Source of the DNA: Henckelia pumila
Lineage: Eukaryota > Streptophyta > Magnoliopsida > Lamiales > Gesneriaceae
Length of the DNA: 64,000 nt
Reading direction: 5' to 3'
Assembly: GCF_033568475.1 (NCBI RefSeq)
Contig: NC_133122.1
Location: 185,771,449 to 185,835,448 of the forward strand
Program-made: the position numbers and the translations under genes
The notes under the pieces: model-generated
The model's input: the letters and a program-made list of their open reading frames with translations, nothing else
Told to the model about the DNA's origin: nothing
Databases searched by the model: none
In this document: piece by piece, positions 44,262 to 54,878 of the stretch
Layout of the letters: every line of letters begins with the position of its first letter
Numbering within the stretch: position 1 is the stretch's first letter

Positions 44262-45956
44262 GTAATCTTGATTAGTTTTTGTGATGTAGAATCACGGCGA
44301 TTGACAGGCAGTTATCTCTATGAAACCGTGCTTCAGTCTTACTAGTGTAATTTTACAGGGTTTTCCAGCGTGTCTGGAGAATTGGGGCTAAAAGTTGGTC
44401 TGAAGCACAAGAAGATTAACATATCTAATCCTCGAGTAAGTATCTTGTTCGTTTTTGTATAGCTGGACTACAATGGCAATCTATGGACTAAGTATACTTT
44501 TGACAGCAAATTTTATATGTCTAGAAAATTGTGTTTAAGTGAACTAATGGTGGTTTCTTCAGAAATAGGATAAGTGTATGTGTAGTGAGTTCGGGGTATC
44601 TTGATGGATATTTGTTGAGTCCCAGAAGTTGTGTATTGTGTGAAACATGTCTTATTCTCAAACCATTGTCTTATGTGTTAAATTTTATTAATTTATATAT
44701 TTCTCACTTTTTCTGGATCAACTTTCAGATTTTTATTCCCAAGGCTTAAGCTGTGATGTATTCCAGATTGCAATTTTTAGTCACCAAAATGTGATATTTG
44801 CAGCTCATTTTTCTTCTCTGACTATTTCCTATCTTGATTTGTGATATTTCATGGATTTTCACACTTTAATATCTGAAATTTTCATTTTTGAGGAATATTT
44901 GTTGGTGTAGTTTTCTGTTTTGCACTTGATCAAATTTATGTGATCAAAGCTCATTCTTTTGTACAGGAAAGTTAGTGTAGTGGGAACTTGAGTTGAACAA
45001 CTTTGCAACAGTTAGAACTTACTGCATTTTGGGAATTGAAGGAATTAAATACAGGAGTCTTGCTCAGTGAGTATGCACTTAAGGTTCGAATTCGTGGTCC
45101 CTAGCTCTGTTAAGGAACACCTTAAAATCAAGATAGAAAGTTTCTGTATTGTAAGAAGATAATTCATTTCTCTTTTCCCATTTTCTTTCACGGTGTTCTT
45201 CATATTTTAGGTACTAACAACACAATTCAAGTATTCAGCTCTGAATAGGTTGTTTTCAAGCTATATGATACTCTAGGCATATTTAAAGGTATAAATCTCG
45301 AGCCTTGTTTTCAAATAAATTATTTCATAGGTCCTATAAAAAAAAAATTATTTCATAGCCAAAATTTTTGTCATAGCACTGTTTTTTATCGGGATTGTTT
45401 GCACAAAAGTTTGTTATCATGTATAGTACTAAAGCTTGTTCTATCTCCTTTTTTTTCCATTTTTTTCAGTGAAGTGGAGGTGGGCTTGTTTGTTTTGTTC
45501 TTGAAATCTGTCATTGGATTTCAATCTTGTGTTTTTACTATTATCCATTAATCTTATTTTAAGCCAAGTTTCATTTTAGAACTGTGAGAAGAAAAGTGGT
45601 GGTTTCTTAATTCACTGGACTTGTTTATGCATCATCTTCGCGACTTTTCTCAGCTTTAACTTGATCTGTTCAGTTACTCTGCCCCCTAGCTAAATTATTT
45701 GATGTAACTTAAACTTTCTCGTTTTTTAACATAGAAAAGGGAGTTTCAGTACATTGACTTGGTGAGAGCTTGCTTTATGTTCGATGCACAAAGTTGATGT
45801 GAAATGAGTGCAATTCGATAGCTGAGACCTTTTCATTTTCAGAATTTTATGGGCTCTTGTTTTGGCTGTGTTTACCGGAGATGTGTGTGTTTACATGAGA
45901 TTCTTGATTTCTGTAATTGAATTTCAATCTGATCTATCTTATTTTTTACATTTCAG
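44262..45956. other. CACTA 2 interior, intron-like DNA
   Basis: T-rich. A possible exon near 44361-44435 (after TTTACAG) has a stop in every frame I read. Otherwise nothing recognised. Confidence 0.4.
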
Positions 45957-46054
45957 GATAAAGGATATGTCTCTGGATTGATTCTGGCTTGGAGGCATTG
46001 GCGTGAGGGAACACCTGCAAATATGATAGATCCTATGTTGAAGGATGAATTAAT
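45957..46054 (+). pseudogene. possible captured receptor-kinase exon fragment
   Basis: After TTTCAG the frame reads DKGYVSGLILAWRHWREGTP then ANMIDPMLKDEL before GTATAG. AW-x-WREGT-x-N-x-IDP is the C-lobe signature of plant cysteine-rich receptor-like kinases and S-domain kinases. Only about 32 codons are present, so the call is modest. Confidence 0.5.
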
Positions 46055-46300
46055 GTATAGTTTTTTTCCCTAGTGTTTATAGAGTTGGAATTTGATTATT
46101 TTTTATAGATGCACTTTTAGTTTTGTAGAAATACTTGTGGATACATGCATATTTTTGGGTTATTTTGGTGGATATACTTGTGAATTTATGGATATTCGTT
46201 GTTTTGAGATGAATAATTTATGAACCTTATTAGTCTATTTTAAGTTTCAAAAATATATTTATATTGTGTAATTATTGTATCTAAATTTTAATGTAGTAGA

Positions 46301-46790
46301 ACGGAAATTTCACTAATCGACGAAGCAAAATAATGTCTTGTACTTCGGCAATTTCATTAATCGCCGAAGTACAAGACATTATTTTGCTTCGTCGATTAGT
46401 GAAATTGCCGAAGTAAAACTTTCTTCTACTTCGTCAATTACTATCGTTGCCGAAATATAAGAATATCTTTTACTTCGGCAATTTCATTAATCGACGAAGT
46501 ACAAGCATATGTTTTACTTCGAGAATTTATTAAATTAACGAAGTAAATTACTTTCTTTTACTTCGCTAATTAATGAAATTGGCGAAGTAAAAAGTATGTT
46601 TTTACTTCGGCATCGACCCAAACCTGAACCGGTTTTGGCTCCATGAACCGACCAAAGACTTCGGTAATTTCAGGGCTACGACTTCGGTTATAACGCGAAG
46701 TAAAACAATACCTATTACTTCACGTGACACTACTTCGGTAATTATCTATCTACGACTTCAGTTAATAACCGAAGTCTTTTGCGACTTTTC
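46301..46790. repeat. right subterminal repeats of CACTA 2
   Basis: About twenty TACTTCG / CGAAGTA words in alternating orientation. It includes a long hairpin at 46306-46406 and ends GACTTTTCTACTAGTG. Confidence 0.85.
46306..46406. repeat. perfect 44-bp inverted repeat with 13-nt loop
   Basis: Left arm 46306-46349 (AATTTCACTAATCGACG…TACTTCGGC) pairs without mismatch with 46363-46406. The loop is AATTTCATTAATC. One further mismatch is followed by three more pairs. Confidence 0.9.
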
Positions 46791-46801
46791 TACTAGTGTG
46801 T

Positions 46802-49330
46802 ATTAAAGATTTCAGCTATTAGATGTACTAGTTATTGTTGTATTGTACATCTTTTCTATTTAATCTTATGGATAAGTTGTTCATTACACAGGTTTGTAAT
46901 AAACATTTTATAAAACCTGGGTTAGTGGTTCAAGTATTGTAATTTTAATCTTCGGGATTATCTTGATTTATTCCAATGGTTAGTTTATCAGTATTCAACT
47001 CCAGTAATTGAATGATACTTGTATAATTGGGTTATACTTATGCATGATTTCGAATGACTAAATTCTAGATTTTTTACCTAGAATGATCCAGTTAGTCGGT
47101 TGACTTTATTTAATACCATGTGTGAGGTGATTCATCAGGGGCATGTGCTTTGTCGTAGGCTGTTTTCCTTAAAACAGTTGTCTGTTTTGACCTTATTAGG
47201 TTGTGGCCATGTGATGATGGGTTTTTCATCAGGGTGCCAGTTGAATGATACCAAGAGTTGAGTATTGTGATCGGGACTAGACGTGAGGAGGCGCGACCCT
47301 ATGCTTGTATTACTCTGGGAGCCTTTCGTGCTTCAGAGGATGTCTGACAGCTTTTCTTGCTTAAGATGGTTATTCAATGGGAGGCTAACTCAGTCTAGTG
47401 TTTCTCAACAGTCACAGTATGGGTATGGTTATTCGACATTTGGATTCTCTCGTGGAAATTTAGTTGATACTAGATTTAGTGTCCAAGGATATTAGTTATC
47501 ATCTAGCTTTTGTCAGAGATACAGATTTTTGAATTCTGCTGTCAGAATTAGTCTTGGAAGGGATTTTCCTTGATGAGTGATCATTATGAGCATATAGGTT
47601 TTGTTTTCAATATGATGATATTCCTAAATGGGTAGATCTAATAGATGGAAGGATTTCTACCAGTAGTTATTCAGAGTATCGTCTGACTTCGTTAGAGATG
47701 CAACTTGATATTCCTTGGGGCAAGGAAGATCGAAGATACTGAAACAGAGAAAAATCTGCTTTGGGCTTAGTTCATCTTGGTGTTCATCTTGTGTGGACAT
47801 AGGCAGTAGTAGTAGGTCCGTACTGGTACGAGACTGATGCCAGTTACTACTCTTAGCTATCGTCTGATTCTGTCTAAGATAGGAATGATGAGTTCAATGT
47901 GAACTTTGTAATTCCAAGTATTAGGAATTAGCATACTTATGGCAACGAGATTAGATTTGTTGATCGAGCCATGTTAATGATCAGTGATCACTATATTATC
48001 ATCTAACTTCGTCAGAGATATGGAATGGAATTTACATGACAACAAAACTTGTTCAATATAGAGGATGATCATTGGAATTGGGATTAGTCCAAGGATTACT
48101 AAGTAAATTTTAATGTTTTGTGCTTGGTACAGGATTAGTGCCAAGTAACTACTCTTGATTATTGTCTGACACCATCAGAGATAAAGTAGTAAACTCAGTA
48201 TGGGAATCCTGTGATTCCAAGTGTTTTGGAGTTTAGATAATTTCTCGTTAAACATAATCACAGAGATCATAGTTGTTGATCATCAGTGTAAGGTTCTAGT
48301 AATCGAGAAATTAGTAAGTGGTAATTATATTGATTGATTCTTTTGGTCTAAGTGTGAGCTACAGTAAATCAAGAATGATTGTTGTGGTCGTTAAGACTAA
48401 ATCAGTGTTGATTTGAGTTGTTGTTGATTAGAAAATATTTGAGACATTTCTGTAAGCTTATATGTTTAAGAACATGGTCTGTGAGATATATTTAGCATTT
48501 CTCAGTGTTTGGGGAATTTCCAAAAATGTGCTAGTTCAGATTTTGGGTTTCCTTCTGCTTAAGAAAAATTGATAAGAAGTTGTACTTCTAAATTTATCTG
48601 TGGCAAATACATATGTTGTAACCCAGTAATGGGGGAGGTGAATGTTCTTTTGTAGAAAGGACGATTTGAATTGTTCATTGCTTGGTGACTAGAAACTGAA
48701 TTGAACAGTTAATTTTTGAGAAAAACTGATAGGATGAGTACAGTACTCAGATATTCAGATACTCAGCTATGTTTCTACAATATTCTTGGAATTTCATTGT
48801 CAGATTTTGATTTAGCAAGTTTTTGGATTTCAATGGGTACTAGCAGGATAACATCAAATGTTTAGACGTGGGAAAAGAACAACAGCTGAGATCCATATTT
48901 TTTTCGGGTCTGGCGTGATTATTGTCATTAATATTCCGGGATGTCTTTTGGATTTTCTAGGCCATTGATATAGCAGTTTTGGCAGATTCGGTCCAAGAGT
49001 AGCTAGATCGCATTGAGATGAGAACTTCGTGAAATTTGGCATGAACTAGTTTGTTCATCTAGATAAGAGAGTAAGGAATCAGTGAGAACCTGGAGGGTTC
49101 AGCAAATCAAAAATTGTGGACAACGATATTGTTTCATGTGTTATGACAAAGTGTTAGTCATTAGTACGAGAATTCTTTTGGTGTACAAAGACTTGAGTAC
49201 TCGATTCTGTGGAAAAGTATGAAGCGCTTTATGTATCAGTATGTTTCTTGATATTGGGTGTGTCAATAGATTTAGACTGAACATCTACAATCTGGAAGTT
49301 GTATCATAGTTATCGATTCCTAAGTGGAAA
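46802..49330 (+). pseudogene. gypsy A gag to RNase H region, heavily decayed
   Basis: The interior of gypsy A resumes here. A short gag-like piece is at 47283-47495 (QQSQYGYGYSTFGFSRG, as in the Q/G/Y-rich tails of gypsy gag). Diverged copies of a YRLTPSEM-like block (47485-48180) hint at the start of RT. The usual catalytic blocks cannot be found by eye. Many stops and indels. Confidence 0.5.
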
Positions 49331-50352
49331 TGGAAGTTATCACAATGGACTTTGTGACTCATTTGCCAGTATTCTTGAGGAATTATGATACTATCAGGGT
49401 TGTGATATATCGCCTAACCAATGCAACACATTTATTTCTGTGTAATCGAGAATTCAATTTTGACAGTAGTGATTGATTACACCTTCAGGAGATTGTGAGT
49501 TTTCATGGCATACTAAGTAAGAATTGTTAGTGATAGAGACTCCAGATGTGTTTTCAGATTCTGGGGGAGTTTTCAGCATGTCTCAGGAACTATCTCAATG
49601 TGAGTATCGCCTATCATTTGGAGAATGATGACCAGTTAGAACATAATACCTTTAATGTTGAGGATATGTACGTACTTGTACTATGGATTTTAGTCCAGCT
49701 TGGCAAGTTCAGTTATCATTGATTGAGTTTGCGTACAACAACAGTTAGCACAACAGTAATGGTATGGCACCATTTGAGAAGTTGTGCGGACAAAGATGTC
49801 GTATTCCAATGTTCTGAGAATAAATTTGGGAAGCGAAAGCTAGAGGAACCGGAATTAGTCCAGCAGGATATTGATATCGTTGGGCGGATCTAGAAACCGA
49901 TTAAAACTGCACTGGATCGACAGACTATTTATGCTAATGTTAAGCGTAGACCTTTGAAGTTTGAGGTGGGTGAGAAGGTATTCTTGAGGGTTTCACCATT
50001 TTGCAGGATTTTTAGATTCGATCTCAAAAGGAAGCTATCTCCGAGATTCATTGGTCCGTTTGAGATTTTGGAAAGTGTTGGAGATTTTACTTACAGATTG
50101 GCTTTGCCGCCATATTTGTCTAATATCCACGATGTGGAGTATGAGTCCCATATCTTGCAGCCATCTGAGGTTCAGTTTGATACAGATTTGACATTTGTGG
50201 AGCGACCATTGCGTATTATAGATCAGAAGGTTAAGATGTTGTGCACAAAATTTATTTCCCTTGTTCTAGTTCAGTGGCAGCACCGAGGCATTGATGAAGC
50301 CATTTGGGAACTTGAGAGTCGCGTGCGTGCAGACTACCCAGAGTTGTTTTGA
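49330..50352 (+). pseudogene. gypsy A integrase, C-terminal half and tail
   Basis: Broken frames give the core region (TMDFVTHLPVFLRNYD near 49345-49390, RDSRCVFRFWGSF near 49538-49570, LIEFAYNNS near 49720-49748). Then an open piece from 49954 has FEVGEKVFLRVSPF, KLSPRFIGPFEILE, YRLALPPYLSNIHDV and a chromodomain-like LVQWQHRGIDEAIWELE tail ending PELF and a stop. It matches 31900-32942 of gypsy B piece by piece, except that the FHVSLLRRYV block is deleted. Confidence 0.8.
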
Positions 50353-50463
50353 TTGATTTTTATCTCAGTTGTATCTTGTAAAATATTCAGTTTGAATAAA
50401 GGATGATATTCAATATCTTGTTTTGCATACTTAAGATGTAATTTCGAGGACGAAATATCTTAT

Positions 50464-50475
50464 GTAGAAGGAGAA
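50464..50475 (+). promoter_or_regulatory. polypurine tract of gypsy A
   Basis: GTAGAAGGAGAA lies directly before TGTAGTAGC. It is less pure than that of gypsy B. Confidence 0.75.
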
Positions 50476-51759
50476 TGTAGTAGCTCGGTCCCATTTTACA
50501 AGATTAATTGATTGAATATGATTAAGGAAGGTACTAAGGGATTAAATTGGATTTAATTAAAGAAATTGAAAAATTGAACTCGGGCGAGTTCGGAGCGTCC
50601 GTTCTTGGAACAGAGCGTTCTTGGAACGGAGCGTCCGATGTGTTGGCAAGACAGATGTTCACAAGATCGCGACACGTGGTGGGACATGCATATCGGACCG
50701 CTAGATCTGGAGAACGGAGCGTCCGATCTGATGCCTATAAATAGGGGTCGAGATGGCTCATTTTCAATGCACTCCAAACCTCTCCTCTCCCGTAATGGCT
50801 CTATTTTAAGGGCTTCGGGACTCTTTTATAAAGATTTGGAGTAGGTAGTAGTATTATTATAAATACGTACAATGTTCGTAGTAATGGCCAAGCAGCGGAG
50901 CTTTGGAGAGGTGTCCAGAGGTCGTAGCAAGGTTGTTCCTAAGCTATGGGGCATTCATCATCAGCGGGCTGACGACAGACGGAGGTATTCCTAAGTTCCG
51001 TATAAATATTTAGGGAGTATGTTATAGCTTAGTTAACTTTTAGAGAAAGAATTTGATGCATGAGTATTTTGAATTGTAGTGCTGACTTTAGGCTTGGACT
51101 TAGAGCTGATATAGCTTGCCTAGTAAATAAGGTACGAAAGTACTGTTCGAGATACCCTAACTGAGTATGCATGTATTATGTGTTGCATTGATTATATGTT
51201 ATGATTTTATCTGTATATACCTGTCATAATATTATATTGCATCCATAAGCATAGTGATCATGTATTCTTGAGTTAGCTGGTAGTAGGGTGCTCACCCTAC
51301 TTGTAATTGATGGTTGCACAAGTTGACTCTTGTCAGGTCATCGGTAAAATCCACTTTCGGGTATATGAGCCACCTCCTAGTGCGACGGCGCAGAGTGCTA
51401 TATACCTTGGGCCCGGCCTGTGAGCAGGATTTCTTGACCTCGTGTCTTGGTACTCGTACACTTGCATACATGCACATATAATATTTGTACACTCATACTC
51501 TCATACTGAGTGTTTTATGCTCACGTCCAGTTATTTTATGTTGTATGGATACCCCATTGGATGGGGCAGTTGCAGGTAGTTCTCCTGAAGATTTGGAAAT
51601 TAGGTGGTTACCAAGGCGGGATTGCGGGGTCAGCCACTAGATTTTACCTTTCTGGTATAGCCATTTTTTAGTTTTCGCATAATCTGATCTAGATTATTTA
51701 TTGTTTAATTGCATGCCTAAGTTTTTGATTAGTATGTGATCACGGTGCGGGTCACTACA
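50476..51759 (+). repeat. 3' LTR of gypsy A
   Basis: 1284 bp from TGTAGTAGCTC to GGGTCACTACA, uninterrupted. TATAAATA at 50736-50743. It is the reference for the split 5' LTR (26577-27000 plus 34526-35434). Confidence 0.88.
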
Positions 51760-51764
51760 TGGAA

Positions 51765-51893
51765 TAAGTCCTCTGTTTTGTTGACATAGTTGCAAGAGTC
51801 ACAAAAGCCAATAGGAGACAAAACTAGTATCGGGTTTGGTGACAAGGACTGCAGAACAACTGAGGTTAGTACTCAACCTAGCTACAGTGGCAC
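51765..51893 (+). pseudogene. copia C gag, second part
   Basis: In frame with HTWN at 26576, the sequence reads KSSVLL, a stop, LQESQKPIGDKTSIGFGDKD and TTEVSTQPSY, the standard end of SIRE-type gag (SQKP-x-DK-x-GLGF). After about 51893 the similarity ends, so copia C is truncated here. Confidence 0.75.
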
Positions 51894-52313
51894 ACGCTAT
51901 GCGTGTGTAACTAATAAAATGTGATAATATCAATTGTAGAAAAAAATTAGATAGATGATAAGAAATCAAATAAATTCACTATAATGAAGTATAAAAATTT
52001 GACTGAGATGTGAAAGAGAAAAAAGAAAAACAGTAGCAATACACCATTGCATTGGAGAAGAAACTTCCTATCTTTACTTGATATTATGGCTTTCAGAATT
52101 GGACTATTGAATTCTTTTCTACTTTGTGGAAAAAAGTTGTTATGGAGACATGGGAAGGTGGGAGAGAGAATGAAATAAGGAGATGGAGGTAAAACGTGAG
52201 AAAAAAGTTAAAGTGAGGGTAAAATGGGAAAAAAAACATGGTGTCCTCTTGTCATACCAAATACGGTTATTATATATCTCTCAAGTATTATAATATAGTA
52301 TATGTATATATAT
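51894..52313. other. spacer after the copia C break
   Basis: It begins with the palindrome CACACGC-TAT-GCGTGTG (51889-51905), then A-rich DNA without a recognisable gene. The palindrome may be the end of another element. Confidence 0.4.
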
Positions 52314-52323
52314 ATATATAAAT

Positions 52324-52636
52324 GGGAAAATTGTTTTTTTGGTTTTGTATGTTTGTCAGTTTGCGATTTCGGTCCTCTATATTTTCAGATTTCAGTTTTA
52401 GTCCGCTATCTTTATTATTTTGGCAATTTTAGCCCTTTTTCTGACGTGGCGCTGATGTGGCACCAATGCAGTGTTGATGTGAAGCTGACATGTACAGTAC
52501 TACGCAAGCATTTTCGAAGAAAAAAGACTGAAATTGCCAAAATGCAGAACATGCAGGACTAAAACTGAAATATAAAAACATAGAGGAACGAAATCGCAAA
52601 ATGAGAAACATATAGGACAAAAATTGCAGTTTTCCC
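52324..52636. mobile_element. MITE with long inverted repeats (Mutator-like)
   Basis: A 313-bp fold-back unit. The ends GGGAAAATTG / CAGTTTTCCC start inverted repeats of about 100 bp (TTTGCGATTTCG with CGAAATCGCAAA; TTTCAGTTTTAGTCC with GGACTAAAACTGAAA). It is flanked by a perfect 10-bp repeat ATATATAAAT (52314-52323 and 52637-52646), which fits the 9-10 bp of Mutator elements. It is in TA-rich DNA, so the duplication could be partly chance. Confidence 0.8.
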
Positions 52637-52646
52637 ATATATAAAT

Positions 52647-53598
52647 ATATCCGGCCCTGCACACTAAACATTACATATCTATCATCACAAAACGATGTTA
52701 ATTATCTTCGATCTTGTTCTTGTTCTCCTCCATATTTTCGTTCTTAACTTGAAGGGTATGAATGGGTGAGTGATATGACGTTACTCAGCAAGTGAGAGCG
52801 AGAATCTTCCAAATATTTGAAAACAACACATATATTATGGCAGAGTTTGACATAAATTAAAATAATTTAATTAGAGATAACAATAGATGAAAAAAATAAC
52901 AATATTTTCGATTTTACTCATGTCAGGAGTGATAGTGGTAATCAATTAGCATTCAAAATATGAATATCTATTCTTTCAAATATATATATATATATATATA
53001 TGATAAATCTCTATTACTCGGTTCATATTTACTCAATGCGAAAAAAGTAATTCATCATATTTTGGAAAAAAAAAGTTCATATTTTTAAAATACAAATGTA
53101 AATATAATATAATTTAATTTGCATAAAATATGCAAAGGATCTTAGCCATGCATCGGTGACCGGCTTTCCGAAAAGAACCTTAATTTGGGCGGTGGTTTCT
53201 CGATCAGTTATCTTTTAAAACAAAAAAAGACCACTTACAAAAGTTATTAAAGAGCTCCAGAAGCGTTTGTGAACGTTTGGAGCATAACACTTCAAAAGAT
53301 TTCCTTTTTCGTAGTCCACAGAGTCCTATACGATATTTTCGTGAAGTTTTTGTTTGTTTGTTTTTTTTTGTTTCGTTTCATTTTGTCTTGCTTTAATACA
53401 TTTGCTTGAGGTTTTTGTTTGTATCATTTTGCATGAATTTTGATATGGTATTTAACATTTATAGGTGCAAGGTGACTCTTAAACTCATCTTTACATTCAA
53501 CTCCTCTTATTTATTGATGGAATTAATTAATCATCCAATTAATTTAAAATTTTAGCTCTTCATCCACTTCAATGGTTTGGGAAGTGAAGTTTTATAGG
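52647..53598. other. AT-rich spacer
   Basis: A TA microsatellite lies at about 52980-53002. No gene or element end recognised. Confidence 0.55.
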
Positions 53599-54845
53599 TG
53601 TTGGGATCGAAAAATATGTAGAGAGGGTGAATACATTATTTTAAAAAATAAAGTTACTTCGATCTGATTTCTAAAAACCAGACAGAAGATTTATTTCCTT
53701 AAAAATTTTGTTCTGCTCGAAAGATCAGGCGGAAGAATCTTCCTCGCAGAATTGAACTTTGAGAAAGCTAAGGCAGATCAAAATAACATAAGTGGAGTAA
53801 GTAAAAGAGAAAAAGATTTTTTATGGATGTTCGGAGCTTAATCTCCTACGTCACCTCTTCTTCTATTTTCAGAAGGATTCCATTAGAATAATTTGATTTA
53901 TACAACTTTTTGTACAAATCCGATCCTATCAACCCTTTTGAGAGGAACTCCTAGCAACACTTCTCTCAAATCAGATCAAACACTCTGCTTGAGTTACAAG
54001 ATGAAGTCACAAAATGTGCTTCGGGAACTTTGATCTAGAAAGCTATAGATGTCTTTGATCTGGATCGTTCTTGATGTGAAGTATATCCCTTTGAGCTCGA
54101 TCGATCTTGATATATTATCTAACTTAGAGCTTCGAAACTTCGATCTGATGATGTTAGTTTCTGAGTTAGAATATAGAGTAAAGGCTTTTTGGCTTTTTGA
54201 ATGAATTGGAAAGCAAACTTTGAATTCGTGATTTCTCGTATTGTTCACTCCTTGATTTGAATCTTTGAATCACCACGTATTTATAGCTTTCAAAACTAGC
54301 CAGTGATCCGCCAACATCTTCTGAGAATGAGCCGCCAACATATCCATTAAATTGTCTCACAAATTTTGACTTTAACAAAAGCTAGCCAACATTTAAAACT
54401 TTATTTAATGAGTTTGTCTTCTAGCTCTACAGTTTCAAAAACTGATTCTTCCAACTGTTTGTTTGATCTGATCTGGATTGAAGACTTTTACACTTGTTCT
54501 GGGTGAAGTGTAAATATTTGATCTTGACTGAATATGATTTGAACTCGATCTCTCATAAGATATAAGATTTTGATTGATCTGTGTTGTTCTTCTCTAGGAT
54601 GGTCATTTGATCTGTTGAAGTAAAAGAGTTGCAAGGGAACATAGATCAAATGCTTGATTTATCCGGAATAATCCAATTTTGCCGCAAACTTGATCTAGAT
54701 AACTTTGTTAAGTTCGATCTGTATGAATCCATTTGTTTTGATTGATCTGAACTTCAATTTTCGTTTGCCCTTAAAATCTTATTTATTTTAGCACTTTGTT
54801 TTGTTTGATCTGGTATCATCAAAACTTATAATTTAATCACCAACA
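53599..54845 (-). repeat. 3' LTR of copia D
   Basis: 1247 bp. On the minus strand it starts TGTTGGTGATTAAATT and ends TTTTTCGATCCCAACA. TATAAATA (minus) at 54278-54285. The shared box is present in diverged form (CTACGTCACCTCTTCTTC at about 53848). Its right-hand end resembles that of the element at 12091-15920. Confidence 0.85.
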
Positions 54846-54860
54846 ATGTCACCCTATTTT
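54846..54860 (-). promoter_or_regulatory. 3' polypurine tract of copia D
   Basis: The minus strand reads AAAATAGGGTGACAT directly before the LTR. It is preceded by ACATCACT, the usual context, but the tract is mutated. Confidence 0.65.
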
Positions 54861-54878
54861 AGTGATGTAAAAAACAAG

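Larger units (their letters stand above)
41068..46798. mobile_element. CACTA-like transposon 2
   Basis: The ends are CACTAGTAGGATTTTGG and, inverted, CACTAGTAGAAAAGTCG. The flanks are a 3-bp duplication TGT (41065-41067 and 46799-46801). Subterminal arrays of TACTTCGGCAATT / AATTGCCGAAGTA are present at both ends. It shares ends and AAAACACGGGCTTCACT with element 3 (60281 on). No transposase is visible in 5731 bp. It lies six bases past the target copy of CACTA 1, in gypsy A. Confidence 0.88.
26577..51759 (+). mobile_element. Ty3/gypsy element A, holding gypsy B and two CACTA elements
   Basis: The 5' LTR starts at 26577 (TGTAGTAGCCC) and the 3' LTR ends at 51759 (GGGTCACTACA). The flanks are the same 5 bases, TGGAA (26572-26576 and 51760-51764), so the two LTRs belong to one insertion 25.2 kb apart. 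Joining the flanks restores copia gag (HTWNKSS). A's own DNA is about 26577-27000, 34526-36015, a few bases at 41062-41067, and 46802-51759. The rest is younger inserts. Its gag and pol are badly decayed. Confidence 0.88.
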
